Assembly: GCF_010389155.1 (NCBI RefSeq) | Contig: NC_057768.1 | Coordinates: 45,239,633-45,303,632, forward strand | Length of the DNA: 64,000 bases | DNA from: Erigeron canadensis | Taxonomy: Eukaryota; Streptophyta; Magnoliopsida; Asterales; Asteraceae | Direction of reading: 5' to 3' | Shown: in pieces, positions 1 through 12,909 of the stretch | How the letters are laid out: the number at the start of each line of letters is the position of its first letter | How positions within the stretch are numbered: the stretch's first letter is position 1 | Program-made: the position numbers and the translations under genes | The notes under the pieces: model-generated | Seen by the model: only the letters and a program-made list of their open reading frames with translations | What the model was told of the DNA's origin: nothing | Database searches by the model: none

Positions 1-1081
1 GCTCTACAAGATGCTCTAAACTCTCGCTTTTCAAAACATATTCTAATATGTGACAAATAGACAGTTTACTTACAACATGTTGAGTCAAATGTTACAAATG
101 TATGAGATTAAGTAGTTGAAATTTGAACTCTTAACAAATCATATATCATGATCTTCACATGAACGCACATACATAACACATAATTTTGGAAAAGTTCAGA
201 TTTTATCAAGTTTGAACAAATACCTGAAAAACGTTCGTTCTGCTGTTGCACGACTTCAGAACCCTCAAACTACAAAAAAAAAACAGATTAGTTATAATGA
301 TCATCATGTATTCGTTGTACATGATTTATGAACTACGTTATAATAAGCCCACCTTGCAAGATAACATCTCTACGGTACAATCTTCATCTGTTGGGGTCAC
401 TCGTAAGTCTATCACAGGAGAAACTTCAAAGTTTAGCAAATTCAGGGGAGGCAGAGTACACCTGCGCCAAGGAATTCTAATCATACGCAAATTTGTATAC
501 ATGGAATATGTAAAAAATTCTAATCGTGGTGTCTCGAATGCTAAATACTAACTCGCTGTTCAAAAATATATATATATAATTGAACCTGTAAGTGGTAGTA
601 TCAAGGGGTTCAACGCTTCGCAGAGCGTGTGTATTAAGAAGCGCTTCAATGCCGGATGGGTGGGATAGAAAATCCTTAATAGGATATATATTTTGCCCTC
701 TTTTTTCACCTATAATGGTGTAGCTCGGAATCTTGACTCGATCCTGTTTCCTGGCAGATAACTTGGCTTTCTTGACATTTGACTCTGAAAGACTCTGATT
801 AAATATTCTTAATCTTCTCCGCCTGCTGGAACAATATTGATTACATGATTCCTAGTTGCCAAAATTAATTAAGAGGAGAATATTAGTCAAAGATTACACA
901 AGCATAAATATTAGTCACTACACATGAAAATGTAAATGTAAATAAGAATATACTCCATATTGTAATTAACTGAAGTATAGTATACCTGCTGCAGGTGAGG
1001 AAAAACTTTTGGGAAAACAATGGAAGAAGATGAAGAAGAAGAAGAACAAGATAAGGAAACTTCACATTCAAAAACCCTCAT
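1..1081 (-). CDS. DUF1997 family protein, 5' part (runs off left edge)
   Basis: Spliced by hand on the minus strand: exon 1 1081-986, exon 2 851-586, exon 3 461-353, exon 4 269-224, and possibly exon 5 from 42 to the window edge. Phases join without a stop. Readable stretches include FLSHPSGIEALLNT and DLRVTPTDEDCTVEMLSCK followed by FEGSEVV across the exon 3/4 junction, which I recognise as the conserved core of the plant/cyanobacterial DUF1997 family; the biochemical role is unknown. The first 32 residues are Ser-rich and basic, compatible with an organelle transit peptide (inference). The start at 1081 is the only ATG in the frame after an upstream stop. Exon 5 (reads EYVLKSESLEHLVE) is the weakest part. 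The 3' end lies outside the window, so completeness cannot be judged. Confidence 0.72.
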
Positions 1082-2083
1082 CGGCACGCACTTACTTATA
1101 CTATCCGAGATTCTGCTTTGCTTTGCCACAGATCGATTGATCTGCCAAAATGGTATGTTATTTTACAGACATTATTATGTGTGTTTTAGATAGATATATG
1201 GGATGATTAGATAAAGGGAATCACCATACGTGGGTTGCGTTGTAACCAATTGTTTTCAGCGCCACATTTCTTTTACAAATTACTAGTACCCAATTTTATT
1301 TTTTTCTATTTTTATTTTTATACAAAAAGAAATACTGTAGATTCACTTTTTTATTTTTATAAAACGAACGTTACTCCAAAGGTGTCACGACACTTGTATA
1401 TATGTAGTCTATATTGAATTTTTATATACTTATATTCTATACTAACATGTATCTATGTAACATGACACTTGTTATGATGACTTGAAACTAAAACATCATT
1501 CTAGAAACTGCATACGCATAAGCTATCATGGAACGCATACAATTGCAAGTTTTTGGGAATATTAACGCATACAACAAAAAGTTTGTAAGTATGATAATAT
1601 GATACGAGTACAATACTACATACAATTAGCAAAATATGAACGCTCAATACATATCAAATACATATCCCAAAAACAACTTTTTAATACATCTTTATTGCTT
1701 GAAAAAGAAAGCCTACAAATTATCAAATACATCTTTATTGCTCAATACATATCAAATATTTTACAAAACTTGAAAAGGAGCAACAAAAGATTGACATATC
1801 AAGCCATCTGAAAACGATCATTTTATGCATAATTGCATACCTACAAATTATCTGCTACCGTCCAAAATAATCTGACCAGGTAACCAACCCATTTTGTAAC
1901 ACTTCTTTCTCGGCTTTAACTGTAATGTGTCAGGTCGGGACCTTTAATAAGAAATCCTCTTCTGCACATCTTGGTCTTTTATCCTCATAGAATAGTGATC
2001 GTAAAATTCTACCATTTCAATAAATAAATGCCTGCCTCTCATTAAGATTACATTTTATCCTAATCTAGCCTTCTGATTTTGCT
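1082..2083. other. intergenic, no gene seen
   Basis: About 1 kb between the DUF1997 start and the 3' end of the rsmH-like gene. It is AT-rich; a short duplicated phrase (CAATACATATCAAATA at about 1645 and 1742, AATACATCTTTATTGCT at about 1685 and 1725) is the only structure noticed. It should hold the DUF1997 promoter and the rsmH 3' UTR. Confidence 0.5.
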
Positions 2084-4391
2084 TCAATCTTTTTGTATCA
2101 CCCTGAGTTTCGCACTCCTACATCGAACATTAAGTTTTTCTTCATCTTCAGAAGGTGTTATAGGTCTCTTTGTAAGGATTGTTCCACTAACACCATGTAT
2201 CATCTGTTTAATCCATGGCTCATTTTCATCAGAGACTTCAAAGGCTTCTCTGTCATGTCCGTCAGATGAATTTTGGTTGATGATGCTAAGAAACGTTTGC
2301 TTCACAATTCTGTCCTCCAGACTATGGAAGGATATGACAGCAAGCCTCCCACCAGGCGCAAGACAGCTGTAACAATCGTATAATGAAGCCTCTAGTGTCT
2401 TCAGTTCGTCATTAACAGCTATTCTTAAAGCCTGGAATACTCTTGTTGCTGTTTTTATCCAACCCTGCCTCCCTACTGTAAAACAGTATGATTAATGCCT
2501 CATCAAATTCATTCCACTGTACACATACATAATTTCCAAAATGCTAATTGCATGATGTCTAGTAAACATGTGTCATAATATCATCTAATAAGGTAGCAGG
2601 ATTGTGGGTTTCATTTTTCATATTATCCAGTTTAATGGCAGGTTAGTTTGTACATTTAGTGGGCTTGTTCATCGACCCTTTTTGGTAGTTTACCACTTTG
2701 CCATTATTTAGGCACCATAAAAACTAAACTTTGAGGAAGTCATATTGCGATTTGTCTATTCCCATGATATAGACAATCATGTACAGGTGTTTCTGAAATG
2801 TTTTCCATGTCAACACAGCGAAAAACTCATTTCCCTATATCTTCTACCCAGCTCTTTCATTTTCTCATTCGACCCTATCCATTGTAGCTAACCTTATGAA
2901 TTTTCACCAATTTGACTGATTAGATGAAGATAACAAACCGAAAAGGGTCAGATAATACCTCTAACAATTATGATAATATAAATTTGGTAATTTTAGCAAT
3001 TAGCAGTCATGGATAAAAACCAAGAACTTAAAGAAGATAGTCCCACCTTTTCCACCAGGTGTAGAACTCCGAATAAGATCTACTAGTTCACTAGTAGAAT
3101 GCAATCCTCCACTTAAGCGGGCCTTAACAATCCTCTTCTGGAGAGCACGCCAATTGTTCTCTTCCCCATAATCACGTAAAATTTGTCCTATTTCGGCCTC
3201 TGGCCATGAATTTAGTATGTCTTCAGCTGTCAGACTTGCCTGTAATATCCCTGTTCAATCGGTTAAGCGAACAAAATATGTGAACATTCTCCAAACCTAC
3301 TTTCAGTTTAAAAAGACTCACAAATTGAACAGCATGCCAGATACAAGGTAAGCCCCATTACTAAAAACTAAAGGTCACTAAACGGCCAGGCTAGGGAGTG
3401 GTCAGTGGTCTAACCGGTTAAAAGGGGTTGAAATGTGCTGGACACAGACCCTAATTAGATAATGATAAATGGGTTCAATATCATCTGGAAATTAGACTAT
3501 AGGCATAGCAACACTAATCTATCTTTTTCAACAAAGCAAATACAAGAGCTTTTATCATTTAGATACACCTCAAATGGCTTTCGGCCCATTAATTTTTTAT
3601 TTGACTTTTCTAATACAACAAGATACATTTCACAAGTTGACACGTTTGTAGGTGAACAGGTTAAAGTTGCCACTTCTACAGTTCTACTACTAGAACCTAT
3701 TCTTACAAATGACAGTTGCTACAAAGCCAAGACAACAAATATTTGAGGAAGAGAGGAGACATGCAACCAGCTCAAATAAGTCAAATGTTAATTGAGCTCA
3801 AACAGGTCAAACATTAGAGAGAACATGATGACATGATCACCCGCTGAATCCATCACTGGCCAGCAGTGCCTTCATTTTTCATAATATCAATCCGAAGTTT
3901 GACAATTCATTCTTAATACGCGATATTAAATTCTAAAGTATGCGACAATGCATTCAAGAAAGCACATTTTCTTTCTTCTTGATGTCTAACATCAACAGTC
4001 ATTGGAAATTAACTTATGGAGTAGTAACTTGTATTGTACTAGAATATAGTATTATGGAGACAGCATCCCATTTTTATTCCCAAAGCTACTGTATGACTAA
4101 GCATAGATAAGTGAACATATATAAAGGTGAACGGTAATTGCACACACTAGTTCTGACCTGAGGATCCATTCTCATATCAAGCGGTCCGTCACAGAGCACA
4201 CTAAACCCTCTCTTGGAATTGTTCACCTGCATATGAATTGAGAAAGGCACTATAAGATAGACAACCCTTTGAATTCAGTGACTTTAGTAAATACAAACTT
4301 CTTAAATATTAATACCGTAGGTCTCAGATCTTCAAGATAACTACTTATGCAAAATAAGAAAACAAGCAAGACAAAACATGAGCAAAAGGGC

Positions 4392-4424
<33 letters not shown>

Positions 4425-6107
4425 ACTATACTTAAGATGGCTAACTATATGAATTACAAACGCCCCCTTTGTACTACTAGAAAAGGTTCACATAATACAT
4501 ACCTGCATGGATGACATTCCTAAGTCCATTAGAATCCCGTCAACTCCCGATATCAGAAGCTTCTCATCAACCTCAGATATTGTAGACTTAATATTTTTGA
4601 AATTTCTCAAGAAGGTATGTGTTCTTAAATTAGAACTAGAGTCATGGGAGTTGGCATTTCGGATCAAATCAATCTTAGCTTTTGCTTTTTCATGGGCAAT
4701 GGGATCACAATCAAGTCCAACATATGACTGCATCTCTGGATGAGCCCTAATCACCTGTTATTTGCAGCCAGACAAAAGCACATCAAAAGAAACTACTTGA
4801 AAGCCAGAATTCTTAAATTGGGCCTTTTATATACTGATCAGGCTAAGACTCAACATTACAAGTAGCATTGAAAGAAAGTGAGCTAGCTTTACGTTTGAAC
4901 AAGACAAGCATAAAAGTGATTGGATTACACTTACAAGGTTAGAGCATCTAGTAATCAAAACATTAATATCAGATCCTAACGTTTATCATCCTAAGCTTGC
5001 TTATGTTCCCTACGGCTCATGTCGGATGTAGAGAAATATATGATGAACATTCTATCCCCTTTGAAACTCATATCACATATCTCGTCTTCTCGATACAAAA
5101 ATATACACTGGAATGCAGCAGTATGGAACGCTAACTTTGGATTTATTGCAACCGTGAATACAAAATAGGATGTTTTTTTTTTTTGGTAAAAGGGAGTGTG
5201 TTGCATTCTACATACTTGCCCAATGTTGTAGCTTTCAGGGATATGTGCATGAAATGTATCTAAGTTGTCATGTTTTGCTATTGTGCGTATTCAACTTTAG
5301 ATTCATTGCAAATCTATGTACATAAATACTTCTTTATCAAGTAACCACGACAGCCATATAAGTTGCCACATCATCGAAACCGGTATCACATCCATACTCT
5401 ACAAACTATATCGGAGGTTAAATACACAATAACAACGATATAAAGGTTGAATATACACAAATATATAAATTCCACAGTTACACACAATAGCAAAATAAAC
5501 ATGAAGATTTCGACACATTTTAGTGCACTTATGACTAATGCACCTACTTTTAGTATCAACTATAAACTAACCTAATCATAATCATAATAATACCTAAAGC
5601 TAAAGGATATCATGTCAATTAGGTATAAAATCACAATAACAAACACATATAAAAATAATGAAATAACAACAAACATTAACTTATAAAATAAATTTATATA
5701 TATATACGTACAGCAGAAGAATGACCCGCAGCACCGAGAGTACAATCGACAAAAGCGTGAAGCTTAACTGAATCAAAAACCTCCAAAACCTCACCTAACA
5801 TCACCGGAATATGACTCTCTGTATCACCGAACTGTCGGAAGCTTTCCTCATCGAACTTTTTATCCGATCGAGTACGCCGTTTGACTGCTGAATCAATTAA
5901 TAATCTGCGGTTGTTATTGCTAATTGAATTGTCTTTTCTGTTTAGCTTTTTCTTGTTGCGAGTTGAAGATAAGGTAGTGGAATAAGTGGCGAGTGTGATG
6001 AGAGATGAAGAGATGTGGCGGCGCCGACGGAAATGTGACGGTGTGAAGGTGAGTGATGAGTGGAATAAAAGGTGTTTTACGGCGGCCGTGATAGTATGGG
6101 AGGTCAT
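2084..6107 (-). CDS. rsmH: organellar 16S rRNA (cytosine-N4) methyltransferase, RsmH/MraW family
   Basis: Five exons: 6107-5712, 4754-4503, 4226-4158, 3239-3047, 2472-2084; sum 1299 nt, 432 residues. Family function: S-adenosylmethionine-dependent N4-methylation of the small-subunit rRNA decoding-site cytosine. Visible motifs are [13 protein letters not shown] and [12 protein letters not shown] (SAM-binding start), [40 protein letters not shown] and [16 protein letters not shown], in the normal order. About 95 extra N-terminal residues, Ser/Thr/Arg-rich ([20 protein letters not shown] at the start), look like a transit peptide; the Arabidopsis chloroplast counterpart is known as CMAL, and plastid rather than mitochondrial location is inferred. 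The last intron has two possible acceptors three bases apart (before 2475 or 2472), adding or dropping one valine. The gene looks intact. Confidence 0.93.
4394..4422. repeat. (CA)n microsatellite
   Basis: About 14 CA units in the intron between exons 2 and 3 of the rsmH-like gene. Confidence 0.9.
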
Positions 6108-6613
6108 AGTGGCCGGAGGTATGGTCTAACAGTGTTACAACTTTATATGAGATAAAAATAAATTTAAAAAAAAAAGAAAACGGAAAACAACTTCGTGTTG
6201 TCGAGTATCACTTTACACTAGAAAAAATATACATTAAAAAATATATTTTTAAATTGAAAGGAAAGGAAAAGAAAAAAAAAAAAGTTTTACAATTATGTCC
6301 CTTTTAATATTTTTTTTATAACTTTGGTTGGAGGGTGTATTAGTAATTTCTAGTGGATTATAACACTTTTCTTCCAAATCATCCCATTTTTAGTAAAAAA
6401 GTTTTAGGACTAAAATGCATTAACTTTTCTTTGCCTTTCCTCTCTATTCCTTTAAAAAAAACACAAAAATATAAAATTTAAAGTTTTCTTTTCTTCTCCT
6501 TTCTTATCCCTTAAAATAAAAACTCAAGAATGAAGTGTTAGAGTTTAGACCATCAGTTCGATTATTTGTCAAAACATTTTTTTTATCACTTTGTTATTAT
6601 TAATTCATTATCA

Positions 6614-6614
<1 letters not shown>

Positions 6615-6660
<46 letters not shown>
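6615..6660. repeat. (ATT)n microsatellite
   Basis: About 15 ATT units in the region upstream of the rsmH-like gene. The surrounding 6108-6740 is AT-rich leader/promoter sequence with no other gene seen. Confidence 0.9.
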
Positions 6661-6661
<1 letters not shown>

Positions 6662-6740
6662 GAGTAAAAGCATGTATGATGCCTGCGCAATATGGCGGGT
6701 AATGAAATGGTGACGGGTGACGGCGGCATGTGGTGGAAAC

Positions 6741-7425
6741 TAGAGGCGGAGCCAGGAATTCGTGTTAAGGGGGGCTCGAAGACGAAAAATAGGCTATTCC
6801 GAGATTACTGATATTGCTTCTTAAAAAGCTTTTAAATTTTCAATTTTAAATTAGAATTAGACAAATACCTATTGTTTAATCTTTATCAATCTAAGAATAG
6901 TAAAAATTAAAGTTAAATTTGTATTTCACATAATATGGATCATGCAGAAGGTTTAGAACATTAAATTGGTTGTTGTTATAAAATATGATATTTATTTGTC
7001 TTAAACTATACCGAAAATGTAAAAAGCTACAAAGTTAAGAACTAATGTAAGTTTTAAATGGATGTACAAGGGGTTTTACACAAAATGGGTAACAAATATC
7101 TAGAAAGTCTCATCTTCTCCATCTTATTTTATATTCAGTATTCACACATGAAGAAACCTCCATTAAAGGTGCCTTCACCTGCATCTTTTTCTTCTTCTTC
7201 TTCAATTATTAGTTTAAACATAACATAAAACGTACATCAATAACCTTAAAGACTATTATAGTTTTAATGTAATCTGAAAAATCACATCAAATTAAACCCC
7301 TAGATTTGGAGATTGGGGGTGGTTAGATTGGCAACATGTTTGAAATTGTGAACCTTGTAAAAGAAAAGAGCGGCAGGTTGACAGGGGCTAAGCACCGGCC
7401 AACCCCTCTGCTGGCTCCGCTATTT
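6741..7425. mobile_element. hAT-like non-autonomous DNA transposon
   Basis: Both ends carry a shared inverted core: GCGGAGCCAG on the left and its complement CTGGCTCCGC on the right. The left end starts TAGAG, as hAT ends often do. An 8-bp direct repeat GTGGAAAC flanks it (6733-6740 and 7426-7433), the size expected for hAT. The 685-bp interior shows no long open frame, so it would depend on a transposase elsewhere. The right terminus is imperfect, so the superfamily is an inference. Confidence 0.55.
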
Positions 7426-7433
7426 GTGGAAAC

Positions 7434-8334
7434 AACGAGTAGTGTAGACTATTTAAGTAAATGTGATTGATATAATAAATTAATGTAGTTACTTTAAGAG
7501 TTAAGAGAATGGTGGTGTAATTAAAATAGTAAGATAATTAAATTAGTGAAAGAGAAGATGGTGATCTAAAAAAAAAAGAAAATGGTATTTTTGTAATATT
7601 GCATGGTGTAACATTCAACATTTTTAAAAATAAAAACGCTATTTTCATTATAAGTGGATATAGACTAGAAGTAAAAGCCTCTATGATACACATCATGGAT
7701 AATAACCTATCGTTTTATGTTGTAGAGATTTTTGTATAAAGATTATGGTGATGCACGTAACATGAATAAACAATGGAAAATCATTACCTGTGCAGTAAAA
7801 ACTATAGAAATCGGGAGAATACAATTTCAATAACATTTGAAAATAGATTTATAACAGTTCAAAAGCAAACGCAAACTATTGTCACAATAGAAAAACATAA
7901 ACTGCTTAGATTAATAAATGAAAAATATTCCCAAAACAAAAAACCACATGATATAGTAAATAAAAAGCATAACATAGTGCATATCGTAAGTTGCTAAAGT
8001 ATGGCTTCGAAGTTCTTCCATTAACGAAACCAAAAGATTATCACTACACATATATTAATAATCAACTAAACATCTAATTGTTAAACATCTTATTCAGCCA
8101 CAAAACTCCATCATACATAGCTTAGCTTTAAACAACATGATATTAATCATAAATAACAATATTTTTTTTCACAAAAGGTGAAGTATATAATTTGTTACTT
8201 ATAATCATAAAAGAAGTAAATTGGACACTCCCAATTACTCCCCAAGTAAACACAAGACAAGTATTTAGCTAACATATTCAAAACATATTCTCTATCAACT
8301 ATACAAACTATAAGACAAGACCATACTTGCAAAA
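7434..8334. other. intergenic, AT-rich, nothing recognised
   Basis: No coding similarity, long repeat or RNA gene seen. Confidence 0.4.
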
Positions 8335-8745
8335 TTCTCACATCATCAACAAAATTAGGCTTGATCTCCCGGTTCTTGTACACCTTTATCACTTGTGCAA
8401 TCCTTTTCACTTTGAGACCCATGAGCCTTAATTTGACAGAATCACTAATGCAATCAATCACAGCTTTCTCACATCTGCTTTCACCCTTAAGCAATTTATA
8501 TTCCTTTCCTTCCATATGTGGTACACAGAAGCACCAAAGCAAAGTCTTCCTACCATGCTATTGACACTGTTATTATTACACTTTCTTTCAAGTAATGACA
8601 GTGCTCTTCCAATCCCCTTGAATTCATGTCAACAAGCTTTTCTTTTTCATTTTATTCCAAACTATAATGGAGAATTTACACTCAAAGAACAAATGATTAC
8701 AAGAGTCATTGCACTCTTTACAACGTGGACACTTTCATATTAGCA
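8335..8745 (-). pseudogene. LINE (non-LTR) reverse transcriptase C-terminal zinc-binding fragment
   Basis: Minus-strand translation gives pieces such as CPRCKECNDSCNHLFFEC with an SIIVWNKM follow-up, then GRLCFGASVYHIWKERN and ISDSVKLRLMGLKVK. These match the zf-RVT zinc-binding module and tail typical of plant LINE polyproteins (C-x2-C ... H-x4-C pattern, then 'W.ERN'). The pieces lie in different frames with stop codons between, so it is a dead 5'-truncated fragment. Confidence 0.6.
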
Positions 8746-9150
8746 TCTTTATTCCATATCATTATCCTGTCTTGTGTTTGCAGTCTCTCATGAATAGTCA
8801 TCCGTAAGATAAACATGTGACTAGGTGTTCCTTGTGAGTTGTGTATACCACACTAAATTGCTCCAAGACAACTTTTAATAGATTCAATAAAACTGTGATC
8901 AAACTTTTATATAGAATTTAAACTCTTGGCTAGTAAAATTTAAAATTTTTAAAAATTATCTTTAAATCTTAACTTTTAATTTTAATACAAAAGCCAAAAT
9001 TTATTAACTTTACTGATGAAGTTGCTCAAACCTAAATTGACAGGAAACTTAAATTGGACTAGGTAACGGAGTTGTTAGATGTTAAATCATGTTTAACAAA
9101 AACAATTAAACAAGTACTGACAAATGATTTATATTGGCTTACATTTATTA
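8746..9150. other. intergenic, AT-rich
   Basis: No gene seen between the LINE remnant and the Helitron. Confidence 0.35.
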
Positions 9151-10260
9151 TCTTAATCTTAATATATACTATAAGACAGTTGAACTAATGACTTATTAAC
9201 CAATCACATTGCTCGATTTCATCAAATTGACTTTTGATGATGTCATCATTTAGATAAACTACAAATAAAAAAATCCTAATAATCATTATCCAAATATATT
9301 ATTATATTATTATTTATATTAATATGTAAAAAAAGTCTCATTAATTTACACATTTTTGTTTTTCATCAATTATTTACATTTTTTAGCCCTGAATACTTAA
9401 TTTATATTTATTTTTAACCATCAACTTGAGAAAATTTTTTAAAATTTACAATCATTTAATTAAATAAATTTTTTTTCAACATATGAAATATTTTCTACAA
9501 AAAATTATTTCAAAACCTAATAACTTATTAACAAATATTAGATTAGATTTTTATAATTATAAATATTAATATTTAGTTTATTATTTGATATAAATACAAT
9601 GTGACCTCTATATACATATCCCAAACACGACTTACAACAGCGAGTTACTTAAATCCTAAATCCAAATCAATATAAACTCCATTCAAGATTCATTTTATCC
9701 CTCAATCAAAAAGGTGCATAATTTTCTCCTTTTTTATATATTAGTTTTGCATATTAATCTTTAAAGTTACAGTTGTCATTCAAATCAAGAATCCTAATTG
9801 TTATCAAATAATATAAAAACAATCTTAATTGTTATCATATTATCATAGAATAAGTGATTGAAAATAAACCTATGCGTGTTATAGACGCGCGGCATGATTA
9901 AATACATATGCGTGAATGTCAAGTACAAGATCACAAATATGTTTATATCTTTTATTCTTAATTATCTTTCATAATAATATCACATTATGAGTACAACTGG
10001 TTTCAAAATATTCTATAATGGAGAAATTATTATACATAGTATGTGGCTTGTGGAATAACTACGACAAACAATTCCATGAATATGTCGAGGCTAATAATGA
10101 CAGTGACAAACATATGATTATTGTACTACAACTTGCAAAATATAACACTTAGAACCGTATTTTTCAAAATTATAAGCTTTTATGACTTAAATGTATAAAC
10201 ATCTAATATTAATAATATCGTAAATCTCGTGTCCAGTGTTGGACACGAGTCTAAATCTAG
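9151..10260 (+). mobile_element. Helitron, non-autonomous, about 1.1 kb
   Basis: The right end has a hairpin CGTGTCCA...TGGACACG followed after a short gap by TCTAAATCTAG and then T, which is the canonical Helitron 3' terminus (stem-loop, CTAG, host T). The left end starts TC directly after an A, reads TCTTAATCTTAATATATACT and runs into an AT-rich leader, as Helitron 5' ends do. No Rep/helicase frame is present. The exact 5' base is less certain (a second TC starts at 9157). Confidence 0.6.
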
Positions 10261-11188
10261 TTCAAGACTAATTACAGATACTATTAATTCAAATTATGGT
10301 AATCGACGGATTACTAACTCATCTTATTTACATTCCCTATTAAAGGAAACTTAACATAGGTGATAAACAACTTTTGACTCAATATGAAACATCAACTTTT
10401 TTTTGTTGTTATGTGAGACTTTTACTCATGATTCTCTCAATATTAAAGTCATTAAACATCTCACAATCATTGGATTAAAATTACTAATATGAATAAATAA
10501 ACTTAAAAAACATTCTTAAACTTTGATATTTTACATGACATAATATGTGACTAACCTTCGGTTAAAAAAAAGTAAAAAATCTAACTGATTTAGATTTCAT
10601 TAGTTGAAAGTCTCGCACTATTTATACTATTTATATCTAACCATTACTCATGTCACGTATTAATACCCAAATTTAAGATTTATTTATTACAAAATGATGA
10701 TTAATCTTTTTAAATTTTAGTCTAAATTTTTTTTTAAAACTATATATAAATATAACAAGTGCATTATATTTAATATTTTTGTTAATTTTACCTTTTGAAT
10801 TTTTAGGTGACATCATTATATGAATCAAGATGATTAATCAATTTTGTCCAATTTCTAATACTGACCCACACCCACCCACCCACTTGGTCATATGGAAATT
10901 ATGCTATTTTCACATTCACACAAGGTTACAACCACAACACACCTCACCAGTCACCACATCCTGTTCCTGTTGACCAGCCAGTAAAAAGTAGTTGGGTATA
11001 TGTGCCATTTCTATATTCCCATCTCCACTTTTACTTTACTTTCATAAGAAAAACATTAAAACACCTCAACAAACCACCACCACCACCACCATCATCATAA
11101 TATATATATATATATATATTCATAATTCATAATTCATATTAATAAACATTCTTTTAACACTTCATTTATTAATAATATTCATTCATTC
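10261..11188. promoter_or_regulatory. region upstream of the G-gamma gene
   Basis: Intergenic AT-rich sequence ending in a CACC/CAC-rich stretch (about 10,860-11,095) and a (TA)n run at about 11,100-11,120, then the start codon at 11,189. It should hold the promoter and leader; no individual element can be assigned with confidence. Confidence 0.4.
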
Positions 11189-12619
11189 ATGGATTCATCT
11201 TCTGAACCAAATGGTGACCAACACTTACAACACAAATCAACAACATCATCATCATCATCTAGATCACAAAACAATAATATGAATAGAACATCATCTTCAT
11301 CTTCAGGTATGGGATCTTCTTCTAACTTTATAGGGAAACATAGATTGGCTGCTATTATATCTCTACAGAATCAACAAATTCAAATCATTCAAGAAGAACT
11401 GGATCAACTTGAAACTCTTGGTGAATCATCTCTTGTGTGTCAAGAGTATGTTCTTTTACATCCAAACTTTTATTTATTTTTCTTAACACTTTTTTTTTTT
11501 TTTACTACCACTAATATACTAATATGTTACTGCTTAGTATTTGGTTGGATTTTATTATATGAATATAATATATGTATTTAATTATATGTGTCTTTGTGTA
11601 CAGACTGATATCAAGCGTTGAATCAAGTACAGATGCTCTGCTACCTGTGTAAGTTGTGTCTTATCTTGTTTTTTTTTTTGATTTAATTTACTAATTATAT
11701 CTCTCAATATCTTACTACTCTTTTGTCTTTTCTTTTATTTGTTTGTACCGTAGTAATATCTACTTTTATATTCACAAAATCGCAAAGAAAAAAAAAAGTA
11801 TGTCTAATTGTCTAAATGCATTTTATTAACAGGTTGCTTAAAGCCTTAAACAAAAATTTTGACATTATTACATCGTATTTAGTCATATTAGATTAACGGG
11901 TGTGCATCACATGATTGTATCAGTACATTTGTTTAAGTTTCGTATGTTGTGGTTTATAGATCAAATTGTATGGTACATTTATTGGTTTTAAAACGGTGAA
12001 ACATTTCCCTTCAGATGATTAATCCAGATAGTTTTTTTACTATGAATGGTTCGCCTAGTTCAAACAATGTACTTTTGTAACTTGACACACATAGCAACAT
12101 ATGTTGCATTTTAGTAGTGCAAAACTGTATTATTAGTTTCTTACAGTATGTGTGAAGGCTAAAATGGACAAACAAAAACAAAGTCGGTTTCCTAAAATAG
12201 ATGAAAAACACAGCTTATCTAAAATAGAATCAACTAATTAAGATAGGTGGTTATTATAATATAGTACGTCACTCACTCACTCTCAATCATGATTATGAAA
12301 CAAACTATGAGAGTTGTTTATCATCACCTTTAGGACTATCTGTGATTTTTTCATGTATAAAAACTTGTGATATTTCTGTATGTTCACATTTCATAATTGT
12401 AAATTTACCCATTTATGGTTGGCAAAACACTTTCATTAGTATAGTAGAAAACAAATTGTATAAATTGTTCTTTCTTGGGTATTTTATGTTAGTAAGAAAT
12501 CTCAGTAACAATGTTTATGATATGACATGAGCAGGACTAAAGGGCCGGCAGATGCTGGATGGGATCGATGGTTCCAAAGAGCGAATCAATCTTCTCGAAA
12601 TCGCAAACGTTGGATATGA
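11189..12619 (+). CDS. heterotrimeric G-protein gamma subunit, type lacking CaaX
   Basis: Three exons: 11189-11445, 11604-11648, 12535-12619; 387 nt, 128 residues, phases matching. The protein forms the G-beta-gamma dimer at the plasma membrane. Residues 1-48 are a Ser/Asn/Gln-rich tail; residues about 50-80 (GKHRLAAIISLQNQQIQIIQ onward) form the coiled-coil that pairs with G-beta; the last two exons encode DALLPV and then GPADAGWDRWFQRANQS, the plant G-gamma-like signature 'DPLLP...GWDRWF'. The C-terminus is RNRKRWI with no cysteine, so there is no isoprenylation box. This matches the plant type-B gamma class, where membrane attachment must come from another route. Gene looks intact. Confidence 0.93.
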
Positions 12620-12909
12620 GACATCTCCATGTTTTTTCCCACTTCCATCTTTGTAAATCTTCCAAAGTTTTATATTTAACTAAATCCAAAACAATCATGT
12701 TATTTTGGATTTAATGACAATTTGAACTATGGAAAACGGATATTGAACGCGCTTTATATGTTTCATTTTTTGAATGCAAGAGTGGTTCATTCAGTTCTGT
12801 TCATCACATTCAACTTCGACATAGCCCCTCGTGCATTTCACGAATAACATGTTCAACAGCATTGCCCAAAAATGGTCCAGATCCACAACACAAGACCTGA
12901 AACGGGTTA

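Noticed and set aside
10200..10260. Rho-independent terminator-like hairpin GTGTCCAGTGTTGGACAC
   Set aside because: In a plant nuclear context with CTAG following, it is better explained as the Helitron 3' hairpin.
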